Assembly: GCF_016775705.1 (NCBI RefSeq)
Contig: NZ_CP068760.1
Location: 2,914,001-2,978,000 of the forward strand
Source of the DNA: Chryseobacterium cucumeris
GTDB lineage: Bacteria > Bacteroidota > Bacteroidia > Flavobacteriales > Weeksellaceae
Direction: 5' to 3'
Length of the DNA: 64,000 nucleotides
The translations under genes were made by a program, and so were the position numbers. The notes under the pieces are model-generated. The model saw only the letters and a program-made list of their open reading frames with translations, was not told the DNA's origin and searched no databases. Positions 18,229-27,473 of the stretch are shown piece after piece; positions within the stretch are counted from its first letter, which is position 1, and each line of letters opens with the position of its first letter.

Positions 18229-20127
18229 ATGAGTAAAATAATTGGAATTGACTTAGGAACAACCAACTCTTGTGTTGCTGTAATGGAGGGGAAAGACCCT
18301 GTTGTTATTCCTAACGCAGAAGGTAAGAGAACTACTCCTTCTATCGTAGCTTTTACGGAAGACGGAGAGAGAAAAGTAGGTGATCCTGCAAAAAGACAGG
18401 CTGTAACGAATCCAACAAAAACTGTTTACTCTATCAAAAGATTTATCGGAACCCACTTTAAAGATGATGCTTCTGAAATCACAAGAGTACCTTATAAAGT
18501 AGTTGCCGGACCAAACGATACAGTAAAAGTAAAAATCGACGATAGAGAATATACTCCACAGGAAATTTCTGCAATGACTCTTCAGAAAATGAAGAAAACT
18601 GCTGAAGATTATCTTGGTCAGGAAGTAACAAGAGCAGTAATCACTGTTCCTGCATACTTCAACGATGCACAAAGACAAGCTACTAAAGAAGCTGGTGAAA
18701 TTGCAGGTCTTAAAGTAGAAAGAATCATCAACGAACCTACCGCTGCAGCGTTAGCGTATGGTCTTGATAAAAACCATAAAGATCAGAAAATCGCAGTATA
18801 TGACCTTGGTGGTGGTACTTTCGATATCTCTATCCTTGATTTGGGAGACGGTGTATTCGAAGTATTGTCTACAAACGGTGATACCCACTTGGGAGGTGAT
18901 GACTTTGATGATGTGATCATCAACTGGATGGCTGACGAGTTCAAAGCTGAAGAAGGGGTAGACTTGAAAGCTGATGCCATTGCTCTTCAAAGATTGAAAG
19001 AAGCAGCTGAAAAAGCTAAAATTGAATTGTCTTCTTCTCCTCAGACTGAAATCAACTTACCATATATCACAGCTACTGCTACAGGTCCTAAGCACTTAGT
19101 GAAGACTTTAACAAAAGCTAAATTCGAGCAATTATCTGCTGATCTTGTAAGAAGATCTATGGAGCCTGTTGCTAAAGCATTAAAAGATGCTGGTTTATCA
19201 ACTTCTGATATCGACGAAGTAATCCTGGTAGGTGGTTCTACAAGAATCCCGATTATCCAGGAAGAAGTAGAAAAATTCTTCGGTAAAAAACCATCCAAAG
19301 GAGTAAACCCGGATGAGGTTGTAGCCATTGGTGCAGCTATTCAGGGAGGTGTATTGACAGGAGATGTAAAAGACGTATTACTACTTGACGTTACGCCACT
19401 TTCTTTAGGTATCGAAACAATGGGTTCTGTATTCACAAAATTAATTGAAGCGAACACTACGATCCCAACAAAAAAATCTGAAGTATTCTCTACAGCTTCT
19501 GACAACCAGCCGGCTGTAAGCATCAGAGTCGGACAGGGGGAAAGACCAATGTTCAACGATAACAAGGAAATCGGTAGATTTGACCTTACAGATATTCCAC
19601 CAGCACCAAGAGGAGTTCCTCAGATTGAAGTAACATTCGATATTGATGCGAACGGTATCTTAAGCGTATCTGCTAAAGATAAAGGAACTGGTAAAGAGCA
19701 GTCTATCAAAATCCAGGCTTCTTCAGGTCTTTCTGACGAAGAAATCGAAAGAATGAAGAAAGAAGCTCAGGAAAACTCTGCGGCTGATGCTAAGAGAAAA
19801 GAAGAAGTTGAAATCTTCAACAAAGCTGACGGATTGATCTTCCAGACTGAAAAACAATTGAAAGAATTCGGTGAGAAACTTTCTGCTGACAAAAAAGCAG
19901 CTATTGAAGCAGCTCATGCAGAATTAAAAACAGCTTTCGAAGCTAAAAATGCTGATGACGTAAAAGCTAAAACTGAAGCGTTAGATGCAGCCTGGATGGC
20001 CGCTTCTGAAGAATTATACGCAGCGGGTCAACAGCCAGGTGCTGATGCAGGTGCAGGAGCTCAGAATGCTGGTGGAAACGCCGGAGCTGAAGATGTACAG
20101 GATGCAGACTTCGAAGAAGTAAAATAA
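18229..20127 (+). CDS. dnaK: Molecular chaperone DnaK (Hsp70)
   Basis: Cytosolic ATP-dependent Hsp70 chaperone, 632 aa, full family length. Actin-like ATPase domain with [15 protein letters not shown] at residues 4-18 and [10 protein letters not shown]. The substrate-binding domain begins around residue 385 ([16 protein letters not shown]), and the Gln/Ala/Gly-rich tail ends in [12 protein letters not shown], the bacterial DnaK C terminus. grpE and dnaJ are not adjacent in this window. Codon use is visibly biased toward highly expressed codons compared with its neighbours. It is followed by a strong terminator. Confidence 0.98.
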   Translation: MSKIIGIDLGTTNSCVAVMEGKDPVVIPNAEGKRTTPSIVAFTEDGERKVGDPAKRQAVTNPTKTVYSIKRFIGTHFKDDASEITRVPYKVVAGPNDTVKVKIDDREYTPQEISAMTLQKMKKTAEDYLGQEVTRAVITVPAYFNDAQRQATKEAGEIAGLKVERIINEPTAAALAYGLDKNHKDQKIAVYDLGGGTFDISILDLGDGVFEVLSTNGDTHLGGDDFDDVIINWMADEFKAEEGVDLKADAIALQRLKEAAEKAKIELSSSPQTEINLPYITATATGPKHLVKTLTKAKFEQLSADLVRRSMEPVAKALKDAGLSTSDIDEVILVGGSTRIPIIQEEVEKFFGKKPSKGVNPDEVVAIGAAIQGGVLTGDVKDVLLLDVTPLSLGIETMGSVFTKLIEANTTIPTKKSEVFSTASDNQPAVSIRVGQGERPMFNDNKEIGRFDLTDIPPAPRGVPQIEVTFDIDANGILSVSAKDKGTGKEQSIKIQASSGLSDEEIERMKKEAQENSAADAKRKEEVEIFNKADGLIFQTEKQLKEFGEKLSADKKAAIEAAHAELKTAFEAKNADDVKAKTEALDAAWMAASEELYAAGQQPGADAGAGAQNAGGNAGAEDVQDADFEEVK

Positions 20128-20160
20128 TAAATGTAAACACTAACATTTAATTATAAATCA

Positions 20161-20191
20161 ACCCGGCAGCAAACAAAGTTTGCTGCCGGGT
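20161..20191 (+). terminator. dnaK terminator
   Basis: Stem ACCCGGCAGCAAAC / GTTTGCTGCCGGGT with an AAA loop, followed by TTTATTTTA. It begins about 33 nt after the dnaK stop. Confidence 0.92.
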
Positions 20192-20241
20192 TTTATTTTA
20201 CAGGAGATTTAACTTGCCCTCAGAAATAGGGTTACAGTTTT

Positions 20242-20604
20242 TTAAGTACCTTTTTTATCCTTCAGAATCATTTTACCCCAATCATTGATATGATCCAATA
20301 AAGGAATAAATGACAATCCCAAATCTGAAAGACTATATACAACTTTTACCGGAGGCTTTGTTCCAAATACCGTTCGTGTTATCAGCTGATCTCTTTCCAA
20401 TTGCCTCAACTGAATACTTAAAGTTGTTTCTGTAATAAAAGAAAGGTCTTTCTTGAGCTCGCCAAACCTTTTATCCCCATTTTTTAAGTGGCAGAGAATA
20501 ACCCCTTTCCATCTTCCTCCAATGAGATCCATGACGAAACTTACAGCACAGGGATAAGATTTCTGATCAACATTAACGAATAAGGACTCACATTTTTTTT
20601 CCAT
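20242..20604 (-). CDS. HxlR-family winged-helix transcriptional regulator
   Basis: A 120-aa DNA-binding regulator of the HxlR/MarR-like winged-helix type, which often senses reactive aldehydes, quinones or disulfide stress through an N-terminal Cys. The family core is clear: C-AVSFVMDLIGGRWKGVILCHL, then KRFGELKKDLSFITETTLSIQLRQLE as recognition helix and wing (about residues 18-70). C19 sits at the conserved sensing position. Divergent from the DUF3291 gene, with about 90 nt between them. It probably regulates itself and that gene. Confidence 0.88.
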   Translation of the reverse strand: MEKKCESLFVNVDQKSYPCAVSFVMDLIGGRWKGVILCHLKNGDKRFGELKKDLSFITETTLSIQLRQLERDQLITRTVFGTKPPVKVVYSLSDLGLSFIPLLDHINDWGKMILKDKKGT

Positions 20605-20697
20605 CTTTTCTATAGTATCTAAATTGATAGTTATTTTATGATAATAGTACAGGAGCTATTTTTACACAATATTAATCAGAATAAAAGAAATAAAAAA

Positions 20698-21141
20698 ATG
20701 TATCAGCTAGCCCAAATTAATGTTGCCCGAATGATAGGAACCAACATAGAAGATCCGGTGATGAATGAGTTTGTCAGTCATTTGGATTCAGTAAACCAAT
20801 TGGCAGAGAAAAGCGACGGATTTATCTGGAGACTCAAAGATGATGAAAACAATGCTACAAGTTTTAATCCACTAAACGATGAACAGGTTATCATCAATTT
20901 ATCGGTGTGGGAAAACATAGAATCCCTGGAACATTTTACTTATAAAACATTCCACGTTGATTTTCTGAGAAGAAGAAGAGAATGGTTCCAAAAATACGGA
21001 AAAGCTCACTATGCGATGTGGTGGATTAAAAATAATGAATATCCTGGTATAGATGAAGCATTGAAACGGCTAGAATATTTGCAGGAACACGGTTCCTCTT
21101 CTTATGCATTTAATTTTCAGCATGTTTTTCAGTCGCCATAG
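20698..21141 (+). CDS. DUF3291 domain protein
   Basis: A 147-aa cytosolic protein of the DUF3291 family, a small ferredoxin-like/dimeric alpha-beta-barrel-type fold of unknown activity. It shows LAQINVARM, DSVNQLAEKSDGFIWRL and the WENIESLEHFTYKTFHVDFLRRR signature with aromatic and His residues. The ATG at 20698 is chosen because it follows an A-rich leader and begins the conserved part. An earlier in-frame ATG at 20638 would add 20 unconserved residues. It is divergent from the HxlR regulator, so it is likely its target, perhaps in oxidative or electrophile defence (inference). Confidence 0.8.
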   Translation: MYQLAQINVARMIGTNIEDPVMNEFVSHLDSVNQLAEKSDGFIWRLKDDENNATSFNPLNDEQVIINLSVWENIESLEHFTYKTFHVDFLRRRREWFQKYGKAHYAMWWIKNNEYPGIDEALKRLEYLQEHGSSSYAFNFQHVFQSP

Positions 21142-21159
21142 TTGCAGCGTTGAAAAACT

Positions 21160-21192
21160 TTTGCAATGAGCATGCTAATAAAGCTATCTTTG
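21160..21192 (+). promoter_or_regulatory. Promoter of the di-heme peroxidase gene
   Basis: TTTG (21160-21163), 21 nt, then TATCTTTG (21185-21192), a good match to the Bacteroidota -33/-7 consensus. It leaves a leader of about 25 nt before the ATG at 21220. Confidence 0.7.
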
Positions 21193-21219
21193 TACGGTTC
21201 AGTATTTTTATTGAAATAA

Positions 21220-22362
21220 ATGAAAGAAAGATATATTGCTTTTCTGGCAGTTGCCGGAGTACTATGTTTACTAAGTTATACTTCTAATGATCCTGCAGGA
21301 TATACTGTGGAAGAGCTTCGCACACTGTACAGCAGCGGGGACCAGAGTAAATGGCCGGCACCTCATTTATTTGATGAAGCTAAAGAAGGGTTTCAGGATA
21401 TCGGACCGTTGCCAAAAATGAGTTTTCCTGAAGATAATCCCTATTCCGAAGATAAAACGGAACTGGGAAAAATGTTATTCTTTGATCCGAGATTGTCAGG
21501 AAGCGGACAAATTTCCTGTGCCAGCTGTCATAATCCCGAAACAGGATGGTCAGACGGAAGCAGGGTCTCTTTTGGTCATAACAGGCAGACGGGAACCAGA
21601 AATGCTCCTGCTTTGGTAAATATAGGATATGCTAAAACACTTTTCTGGGATGGCCGTTCCGCAACTTTGGAAGAACAGGTGAAAGCCCCTATTGAAAATC
21701 CGGTAGAAATGAATCTTCATATGTCTATGGCAACAAAAAACATCAGTAAGATTAAAGAATATAAACCTTTTTTTCTGAAAGCTTTCGGAAACGAAGACGT
21801 AACAGAAGAAAAGATTGCAAAAGCGATTGCCGCATTTGAACGTTCACTGACCAGTCCGCCTTCGAGGTTTGATCAGTTTGTTACCGGAAAGAAAGATGCT
21901 TTAACGGATTCCGAAATCAATGGTCTTCATCTATTCAGAACCAAAGCTAATTGTATCAACTGCCACAATACACCTTATTTCTCTGACCGGAAATTTCACA
22001 ATCTGGGGCTTACTTATTATGGAACACCATATGAAGATCTGGGAAGATATATCGTTACCCATAAAAATGAAGATGTAGGAAAATTTAAAACCCCTGCCTT
22101 GAGAGAAGTTTCTGAGAACAAACCTTATATGCATAACGGGCTTTTCCCTGAGCTGGCGAACGTTGTCATGATGTATAATGCCGGAATGCTGAAGGAAATT
22201 CCAAAAGGAGAGCAGATCAATGATCATAAGTTTCCTCGTAAATCAGCAATGATAAAAAAACTAAATTTAACTGATGATGAAGTGTTTGATATCGTAGCAT
22301 TTTTAAAAACACTGAGCAGTTATCAATACAAAGTACGTCCGCCGGAATTACCTAAGTCATAA
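21220..22362 (+). CDS. Di-heme cytochrome c peroxidase (CCP/MauG family)
   Basis: Periplasmic di-heme protein that reduces H2O2 with electrons from cytochrome c, or a MauG-like oxidase. 380 aa with an N-terminal hydrophobic export segment (about residues 5-21). Heme sites are C100-A-S-C103-H104 in QISCASCHNPETGWSDG and C245-I-N-C248-H249 in NCINCHNTPYFSD. FFDPRLSGSG and LRNAPAL-type family motifs (here TRNAPALVN) are present. It stands alone with its own promoter and a terminator-like hairpin downstream. Peroxidase is the likelier function given the family's abundance in Bacteroidota, but the distinction is not proven. Confidence 0.92.
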   Translation: MKERYIAFLAVAGVLCLLSYTSNDPAGYTVEELRTLYSSGDQSKWPAPHLFDEAKEGFQDIGPLPKMSFPEDNPYSEDKTELGKMLFFDPRLSGSGQISCASCHNPETGWSDGSRVSFGHNRQTGTRNAPALVNIGYAKTLFWDGRSATLEEQVKAPIENPVEMNLHMSMATKNISKIKEYKPFFLKAFGNEDVTEEKIAKAIAAFERSLTSPPSRFDQFVTGKKDALTDSEINGLHLFRTKANCINCHNTPYFSDRKFHNLGLTYYGTPYEDLGRYIVTHKNEDVGKFKTPALREVSENKPYMHNGLFPELANVVMMYNAGMLKEIPKGEQINDHKFPRKSAMIKKLNLTDDEVFDIVAFLKTLSSYQYKVRPPELPKS

Positions 22363-22440
22363 TAATTTATAGTAAAACTATTTTAACCATAAAGATTGAT
22401 TTTGTGTGTTTTGAGCTTGCAAAAATTAAATTCATAAAAC

Positions 22441-22477
22441 AAAAAGGTCTCTGGAGCTGAGCTCAAGAGATCTTTTT
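22441..22477. terminator. Terminator between converging peroxidase and surface-protein genes
   Basis: Stem AAAAAGGTCTCT / AGAGATCTTTTT with one G-T mismatch and T/A tracts on both sides. It can serve the minus-strand gene ending at 22510 and the peroxidase gene. Confidence 0.7.
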
Positions 22478-22509
22478 GTAATTGATGTAATTGATGATGC
22501 TTTTACTTA

Positions 22510-24384
22510 CTAGTTATCTTTAGTGAAAACAGTAGCAGCCATTGAAGCTTTACCCCAGTTGAAATTACTTCCTGTAGCGGACCACATATTAAACCTAACT
22601 GGATAAGAATTACTTTCAGCATACCCATTTAAAGTATAGGTTACTGTAACAGGAGAAGCACTGGTATTGTTAAAGGTATCATTAAATTTTCCGGAGACAG
22701 AAACCATTTCAGAGCCAGTAGTTCCTTCCGGAAGGGTAAATTTTCTGGAACCCTCTGGTGCTTCTATACCATCTTTGAGAAAACGTATTCCAAAATAACC
22801 AGTAATAGGTACACCAGTATACTGAACTCCAGTCCCCATCGGAACGCTATAATCTACAACAATTTTAGCAGTATTGTTAGCTGGAATAGTTACCGAAACA
22901 GATAATCCCAGATCAATATTATTTACAGTAGTACCAGAAGGTAATGCTATCTGGCCTACCGGAGCTGTTGCCGTATCCGTAAAAACTCCTAAAAGTTGAT
23001 AATCAGTTGTCTGAGGGGCTAATTTATCCCACTTTGGAGCTGCCGGAGTTCCTGAATTAGTATAAAGTCCTTCTCCATAGGGAGTTAAGGCGGTGTTGGA
23101 ATTATAAACCATTAACCCTTTTGCAGGAGAGGGAACAGTAGCTCCATCTGTGACTGAGGTTAATGATACTCTTGGCAGCAAAAAGCCTCTGTTGGTAGCA
23201 GTAAGATCAAGCAAAGCTGAGTTATCAGGAGCATTGGTACCCACCCCGACATTTCCGCCTACAGGATTAAGTGCTAAAGGAAGACCCGTAGTTGAAGTTT
23301 TATTCTGGCTTGAAATATAAGATCCAAAAGGGGCATTGGTATAGGTTCCGAAATCCAGAGCATGATTCGTACTCCCATCAACTCTAAAGGTTGCATTGGT
23401 ATTGGCTGTACCCAATGCAGAAGGCTGTGCATTGATTCCGGCTACCACCAGCTTATTCGTAGGGGTAGTGGTTCCAATTCCCAGACGGTCATTGGCTGCA
23501 TCCACAGATAAGGTATTTCCGTCTACAGAAAATGCATTGGTCTGCGTTCCTGTAAATGCCAGGGTATTAGCGCCCTGTGTTACCGTTCTGTTTCCGGTAA
23601 GAGTACCGTCTGCAGTATAGAGATTTACCGGAGTAGCTCCTACAGATCCGCCATCTGTAGATCTCCATCCTGAATTACTGTATACATATTCCAAAGCTTT
23701 GCCATTGGGAATGGTAACCCCACCTAATGAGGCGCCAAAACCTCCTGTTGTATTATTATAAACAATGATTCGCTGACCTGCATTAGGGGCAGCAGGCGCA
23801 GTAACCGTAACGGTTGCTGTAGCAGCGCCGGTAAGTTGTACCTGGCTGACATTGGCAGGTATCGTAACAGCATTACCCGCAACAGCTAAAGCGGTTTCAC
23901 GGTTGGTAATCGCTCCGTTTACATCCAAAGCTGTTCCTGGAGAATCTGTAGCAACCCCTACATTTCCTCCCACCGGATTTAATACTAATGGAAGACCTGT
24001 GGCAGCCGTTTTGTTCTGGCTTGAAATATAGGATCCATAAGGAGAGTTGGCATAGGTTCCGAAATCCAGCGCATGGCTGGTATTTCCATCAACTCTGAGT
24101 GCAGCATTGGTATTGGCTGTGCCCAATGCTGAGGGTTGGGCATTAATGCCCGTTACCACCAGTTTATTAGTGGGGGATACTGTGCCTATCCCAACATTAC
24201 CGTTAGATATCACAGTAAAATCGTCAGTAGACTGAGCTGTTGAAGGCACTCCCGTTGTTGGATTATTTTTTAATCCGTCAATGTTAAATATTCCCTGAGG
24301 ATTACTTGTATTGATCCCCACTTGTGATTTTGCCACCAGAGAAAAGGTGGTGAGCAAGCCGGCTAGTAATAAATTTTTTTTCAT
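22510..24384 (-). CDS. Large mosaic surface protein (VGINT repeat family), 624 aa
   Basis: Exported protein of unknown role. Signal peptide (about 20 residues), then VGINTSNPQGIFNIDG. Two long internal repeats of about 85 residues (about 70-155 and 305-395) share NKLVV-GINAQPSALGTANTNA, the block HALDFGTY and the ending LNPVGGNVGV. Between them is an SVDGN-LSVDAANDRLGIGT unit. About residues 395-455 read NSALLDLTATNRGFLLPR and PAKGLMVYN, which the neighbouring 643-aa paralogue also has. The C-terminal 150 residues (TDYQLLGVFTD to the end) differ from the other two paralogues and resemble a beta-sandwich head. The recurring 'GIGT-x-x-P-x-x-L-x-V/I' units are tail-fibre/adhesin-like. No T9SS domain. 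Confidence 0.75.
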   Translation of the reverse strand: MKKNLLLAGLLTTFSLVAKSQVGINTSNPQGIFNIDGLKNNPTTGVPSTAQSTDDFTVISNGNVGIGTVSPTNKLVVTGINAQPSALGTANTNAALRVDGNTSHALDFGTYANSPYGSYISSQNKTAATGLPLVLNPVGGNVGVATDSPGTALDVNGAITNRETALAVAGNAVTIPANVSQVQLTGAATATVTVTAPAAPNAGQRIIVYNNTTGGFGASLGGVTIPNGKALEYVYSNSGWRSTDGGSVGATPVNLYTADGTLTGNRTVTQGANTLAFTGTQTNAFSVDGNTLSVDAANDRLGIGTTTPTNKLVVAGINAQPSALGTANTNATFRVDGSTNHALDFGTYTNAPFGSYISSQNKTSTTGLPLALNPVGGNVGVGTNAPDNSALLDLTATNRGFLLPRVSLTSVTDGATVPSPAKGLMVYNSNTALTPYGEGLYTNSGTPAAPKWDKLAPQTTDYQLLGVFTDTATAPVGQIALPSGTTVNNIDLGLSVSVTIPANNTAKIVVDYSVPMGTGVQYTGVPITGYFGIRFLKDGIEAPEGSRKFTLPEGTTGSEMVSVSGKFNDTFNNTSASPVTVTYTLNGYAESNSYPVRFNMWSATGSNFNWGKASMAATVFTKDN

Positions 24385-25090
24385 AATATATAAGAAATTA
24401 AGATTAGAATAAATTAATATCTCTTTTTGTTGTCGGGAACTCCATCATAGCAACAGAGTCTCCTTACATTTTACTATTATATCTATATCAGATTCACATA
24501 TTTTTTGTCAATCTTTCATTTCAATTGTTGAAATGAAATAAAAAAGATTGTGCTGTATAGTATTGTTTTTTTGATCTTCAATTTATTTCATGATTTCCTT
24601 AGTAAAAATAAGATTTATTAAGGTGGTCGCATGTTTTTGATATACAACACACATACATCACATGTACATCATTTGATGAAATCAATGTATTTTATACTTT
24701 GTATTATCATTGTTGTGTGAAATAATTAATCTATAATGTGTTTTATCTTTTTATATTTAAACCTTAGCAATACGGTGTTCCGGTATTCTGCAGCTCTTTT
24801 GTAAAGGCTCTTTTGATTTTGATTAAAAAAGAAATTACTTGTAGCTGTAAAAGATATAAGCTCATACATCATCTGGTATTGATGGTATCATAAATGGTAT
24901 TTTTGAATGAAATACAGATTGTAAAAAGGCTTAATGTAATTACTGCATATTTTAAGTGTAAAAATATAAAGCCTGGATGAGCAGGTATCTCACGGTACTA
25001 ATAATCATCCAGGTTTAATAAAATTATTGACTTGTCTCTTTTATGAATACCCGGGATTAATAATTAACAAAAGGTCTTCATATGGATAGT

Positions 25091-25166
25091 CCTTCGGCAG
25101 GCTCAGGGTGACAACCCGGATACCAACTGGAATTTTTAAACGTTGTCAGGATGAGCCTGTCAAAGC
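25091..25166. repeat. Palindromic REP-like element
   Basis: Two 26-nt arms (25091-25116 and 25141-25166), complementary at about 19 of 26 positions, with core CAGGCTCA, separated by 24 nt. Both arms resemble the GGCAGGCTCAGGGTGACA type of dispersed repeat seen in many bacterial genomes. Confidence 0.6.
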
Positions 25167-25191
25167 TAATATTAAAGTTGTTTACACTTTA

Positions 25192-25412
25192 CAAAACCAC
25201 AAAAATCACAAAAGATTTCATTTAAAAAACATTTGAGTTTACTTAAGTAAGTTTAAAATGAGACTGCACAAAAGCTCACATAAGAGATAAACATTTCAAC
25301 TTCGCTCAACAGGCAAAGATTTTCACAAAGCTTAAGTGGGCTATTATATAAAGTCTGACTCTAAAAAAATGGAATGTTTAAAACTTTTGGGTCTTTTGTA
25401 TTTAAAAATAAT
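25192..25412. repeat. MITE-like degenerate repeat, copy A
   Basis: Left end AAAACCACAAAAATCACAAA and right end AACTTTTGGGTCTTTTGTAT are inverted-repeat-like and match the ends of the element at 39984-40171. The inner motif AAGATTTTCAC is shared too. No coding capacity. Confidence 0.5.
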
Positions 25413-25467
25413 GAATATAAAAGTGTAAACAGCTTCATTACTAAAAAAGGACAGGTCAATAAATAAA

Positions 25468-25500
25468 AATACCCTTCAAAATTTTTTTTGAAGAGTATTT
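25468..25500 (-). terminator. Terminator of the 643-aa surface-protein gene
   Basis: Stem AAATACCCTTCAAA / TTTGAAGAGTATTT with one mismatch. On the minus strand it is followed by TTTATTTATT, about 40 nt after the stop at 25542. Confidence 0.75.
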
Positions 25501-25541
25501 GAAGCTGGATATGTTCCAGATGACTTAGTTATTGGTTACTG

Positions 25542-27473
25542 CTATGGAACGGGAGAAGCAGTTGCCGCTCCGACGCTGCTGCCTCCAAGATTATAAGTGC
25601 CAGTACTCAGATTCGACATTTGTTCATTGGAAATAATCAGTACTCTGATTCCCCACACAAATGAACTGCCTGATGTAGTATTTGCATTAGGGACATCTGC
25701 ATAAATCCTCCAGGTTCCGTTTTGCTGAAAAGTATAGATATCTGGTGCCTGAAAATCAAAAACGGTTGAACCATTACCTTTAAAGCCTGCATTGATATCA
25801 CTGTGATTATTGGTGTCAAATCCCACTACAATGGCAGTATATGAAGAAACAGGTATTTTGGTATCGAAGTTAGAGATGAAATCTCCGTTCGGGTTTGTAA
25901 AAGTATAATATTTAAAATACATTTTTGAAACAGGTCCTATTTTACCCCAGTTCGGTGATGCGCTTGTTCCTCCGTTATAGTAAATTCCTTCTCCCTGAGG
26001 TGACATGGCTGTATTGTTGTTATACACCAGAAGGCCTTTTGCAGGTGCGGGAACAGTACTGGCATCTGATGGAGATGACAGGGATACTCTTGGCAGTAAA
26101 AGTCCTTTATTGGCAGCATTAAGATCCAGCAATGCTGAATTATCCGGACTATTGATTCCTACCCCTACATTCCCGGAAGGAGTAACTACCACTTTTGCAC
26201 TATTATTAGCCATCAGGTTCAGATTATTTGAAGTAGTAGTCCCCACATAACCTGCTCCTGCTCCGATATATGTTTTCAGATTCACTGTACCATTGGTATG
26301 GTTTAAACCAAAACTATTATCAGGGGTGCTGATGGTCAGTTTGGTGTCAGGCGTTGCAGTACCAAGACCTACACGGTCATTGGCAGCATCTACAGATAAG
26401 GTAGTTCCATCCACAGAAAATGCATTGGTCTGTGTTCCTGTAAAGGCAAGGGTATTGGCTCCCTGGGTAACAGTACGGTTTCCTGTCAGAGACCCATCCG
26501 TGTTATAGATATTGGCAGATGCAGGTGCTGCCGGTAGAGCTTTCCATGTTGCTACTCCGCTGGCATCGGATGTTAACACCTTATCTGTCCCTTGCGTTCC
26601 GTCTACAATTTTCAAAGCCCCGCTTGTTCCTGATTCAATCTGAAGCTTACTAGTAGGATTTGTTGTCCCGATACCAATGTTTCCGGAAGATTTGATGGTC
26701 AGTCTCGGCGCATAATCTGTAGCATTTCTGGTTGAAAATTGTAATCCTGCATAGCTGTTGGCTGCATCACGGTCGATTCCTGTAATGCTTGCTCCTGATA
26801 GTCCTGTTTCAGATGTTGATGGAATGAACCCCAGCTCTGCAAACTGCCCGCCGGTGCTATTTAAATTATAGAGGGTAATATTTCTTGAAACTCCTTGTGA
26901 ACACGGAGCCCCGCAATTTTCAATTCCTGCAGAAATGGTATTGGTTGTAGCTCCCGCACTGTTTTGAACAGACAGGGCAGAAGCAGGAGCGATGGTACCG
27001 ATTCCCACTCTGCTGTTTGCAGCATCCACGGAGAAATTTTTCCCATTGACAGAAAAAGCATTGGTTTTTGTCCCTGTGAATGCCAGGGTATTGGCTCCCT
27101 GCGTTACTGTTCTGTTACCGGTAAGGGTGCCATCTGCATTGTAAATATTAACGGGAGTGCTCAGCTTTGTCCATACAGTACCATTGTAATAATAGTAGCC
27201 AACGGTATCAATATTCAAAGCGGTACCTGCAGCGGTACCCGTAGCGATATTGTTGACATAGATAAGGGTTGATACCGGAACCCCGGTCATACTCTGAGCT
27301 TTTTGTCTGTCTACTCTTGGAATAAGTAATCCTTCTACTGTTGTACCGGTACCAGTACTGTTTTTAGCGGTCACATCAAGTGTTGCAGCGGGGGTTGGGG
27401 TATTAATCCCCACCTGTGATTTTGCCAATGAAAAGGTAGCAAGCAATCCTACTACGAATAAATTTTTTTTCAT
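25542..27473 (-). CDS. Large mosaic surface protein (VGINT repeat family), 643 aa
   Basis: Exported, function unknown. Signal peptide ending LAKSQ, then VGINTPTPAATLDVTAK. Contains two copies of the unit LTGNRTVTQGANTLAFTG plus TNAFSV (about residues 115-160 and 333-385), each followed by a 'VDAAN-R-G-GT' segment; the 624-aa neighbour has one copy and the 341-aa protein a degenerate one. The NSALLDL/AKGLLVYN block (about 455-515) is shared with the 624-aa neighbour. The C-terminal domain (about 520-643: NGDFISNFDTKI, GTWRIYAD, NLGG) belongs instead to the type of the 341-aa protein at 7971. It is therefore a chimera of modules seen in its two paralogues. The first 22 bases up to and past the start codon match the 624-aa gene. 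Confidence 0.75.
   Translation of the reverse strand: MKKNLFVVGLLATFSLAKSQVGINTPTPAATLDVTAKNSTGTGTTVEGLLIPRVDRQKAQSMTGVPVSTLIYVNNIATGTAAGTALNIDTVGYYYYNGTVWTKLSTPVNIYNADGTLTGNRTVTQGANTLAFTGTKTNAFSVNGKNFSVDAANSRVGIGTIAPASALSVQNSAGATTNTISAGIENCGAPCSQGVSRNITLYNLNSTGGQFAELGFIPSTSETGLSGASITGIDRDAANSYAGLQFSTRNATDYAPRLTIKSSGNIGIGTTNPTSKLQIESGTSGALKIVDGTQGTDKVLTSDASGVATWKALPAAPASANIYNTDGSLTGNRTVTQGANTLAFTGTQTNAFSVDGTTLSVDAANDRVGLGTATPDTKLTISTPDNSFGLNHTNGTVNLKTYIGAGAGYVGTTTSNNLNLMANNSAKVVVTPSGNVGVGINSPDNSALLDLNAANKGLLLPRVSLSSPSDASTVPAPAKGLLVYNNNTAMSPQGEGIYYNGGTSASPNWGKIGPVSKMYFKYYTFTNPNGDFISNFDTKIPVSSYTAIVVGFDTNNHSDINAGFKGNGSTVFDFQAPDIYTFQQNGTWRIYADVPNANTTSGSSFVWGIRVLIISNEQMSNLSTGTYNLGGSSVGAATASPVP

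Larger units (their letters stand above)
24385..25541. other. 1.16-kb gene-free AT-rich interval between surface-protein genes
   Basis: No credible coding region. It contains a TACATCAT motif (24665-24672), the inverted repeat at 25091-25166, a MITE-like element (25192-25412) and a terminator at 25468-25500. Left of 24900 it is mostly AT-rich sequence that may hold the promoter region of the 624-aa gene. Confidence 0.65.

Noticed and set aside
18253..18678. 141-codon minus-strand frame inside dnaK
   Set aside because: Shadow of the dnaK codon pattern, Ser/Phe/Cys-rich and with no recognisable protein features.
22510..27473. Possible CRISPR array because of many internal repeats
   Set aside because: Repeats are long, in-frame protein modules with varied spacing; there are no short identical repeats with uniform spacers and no cas genes.
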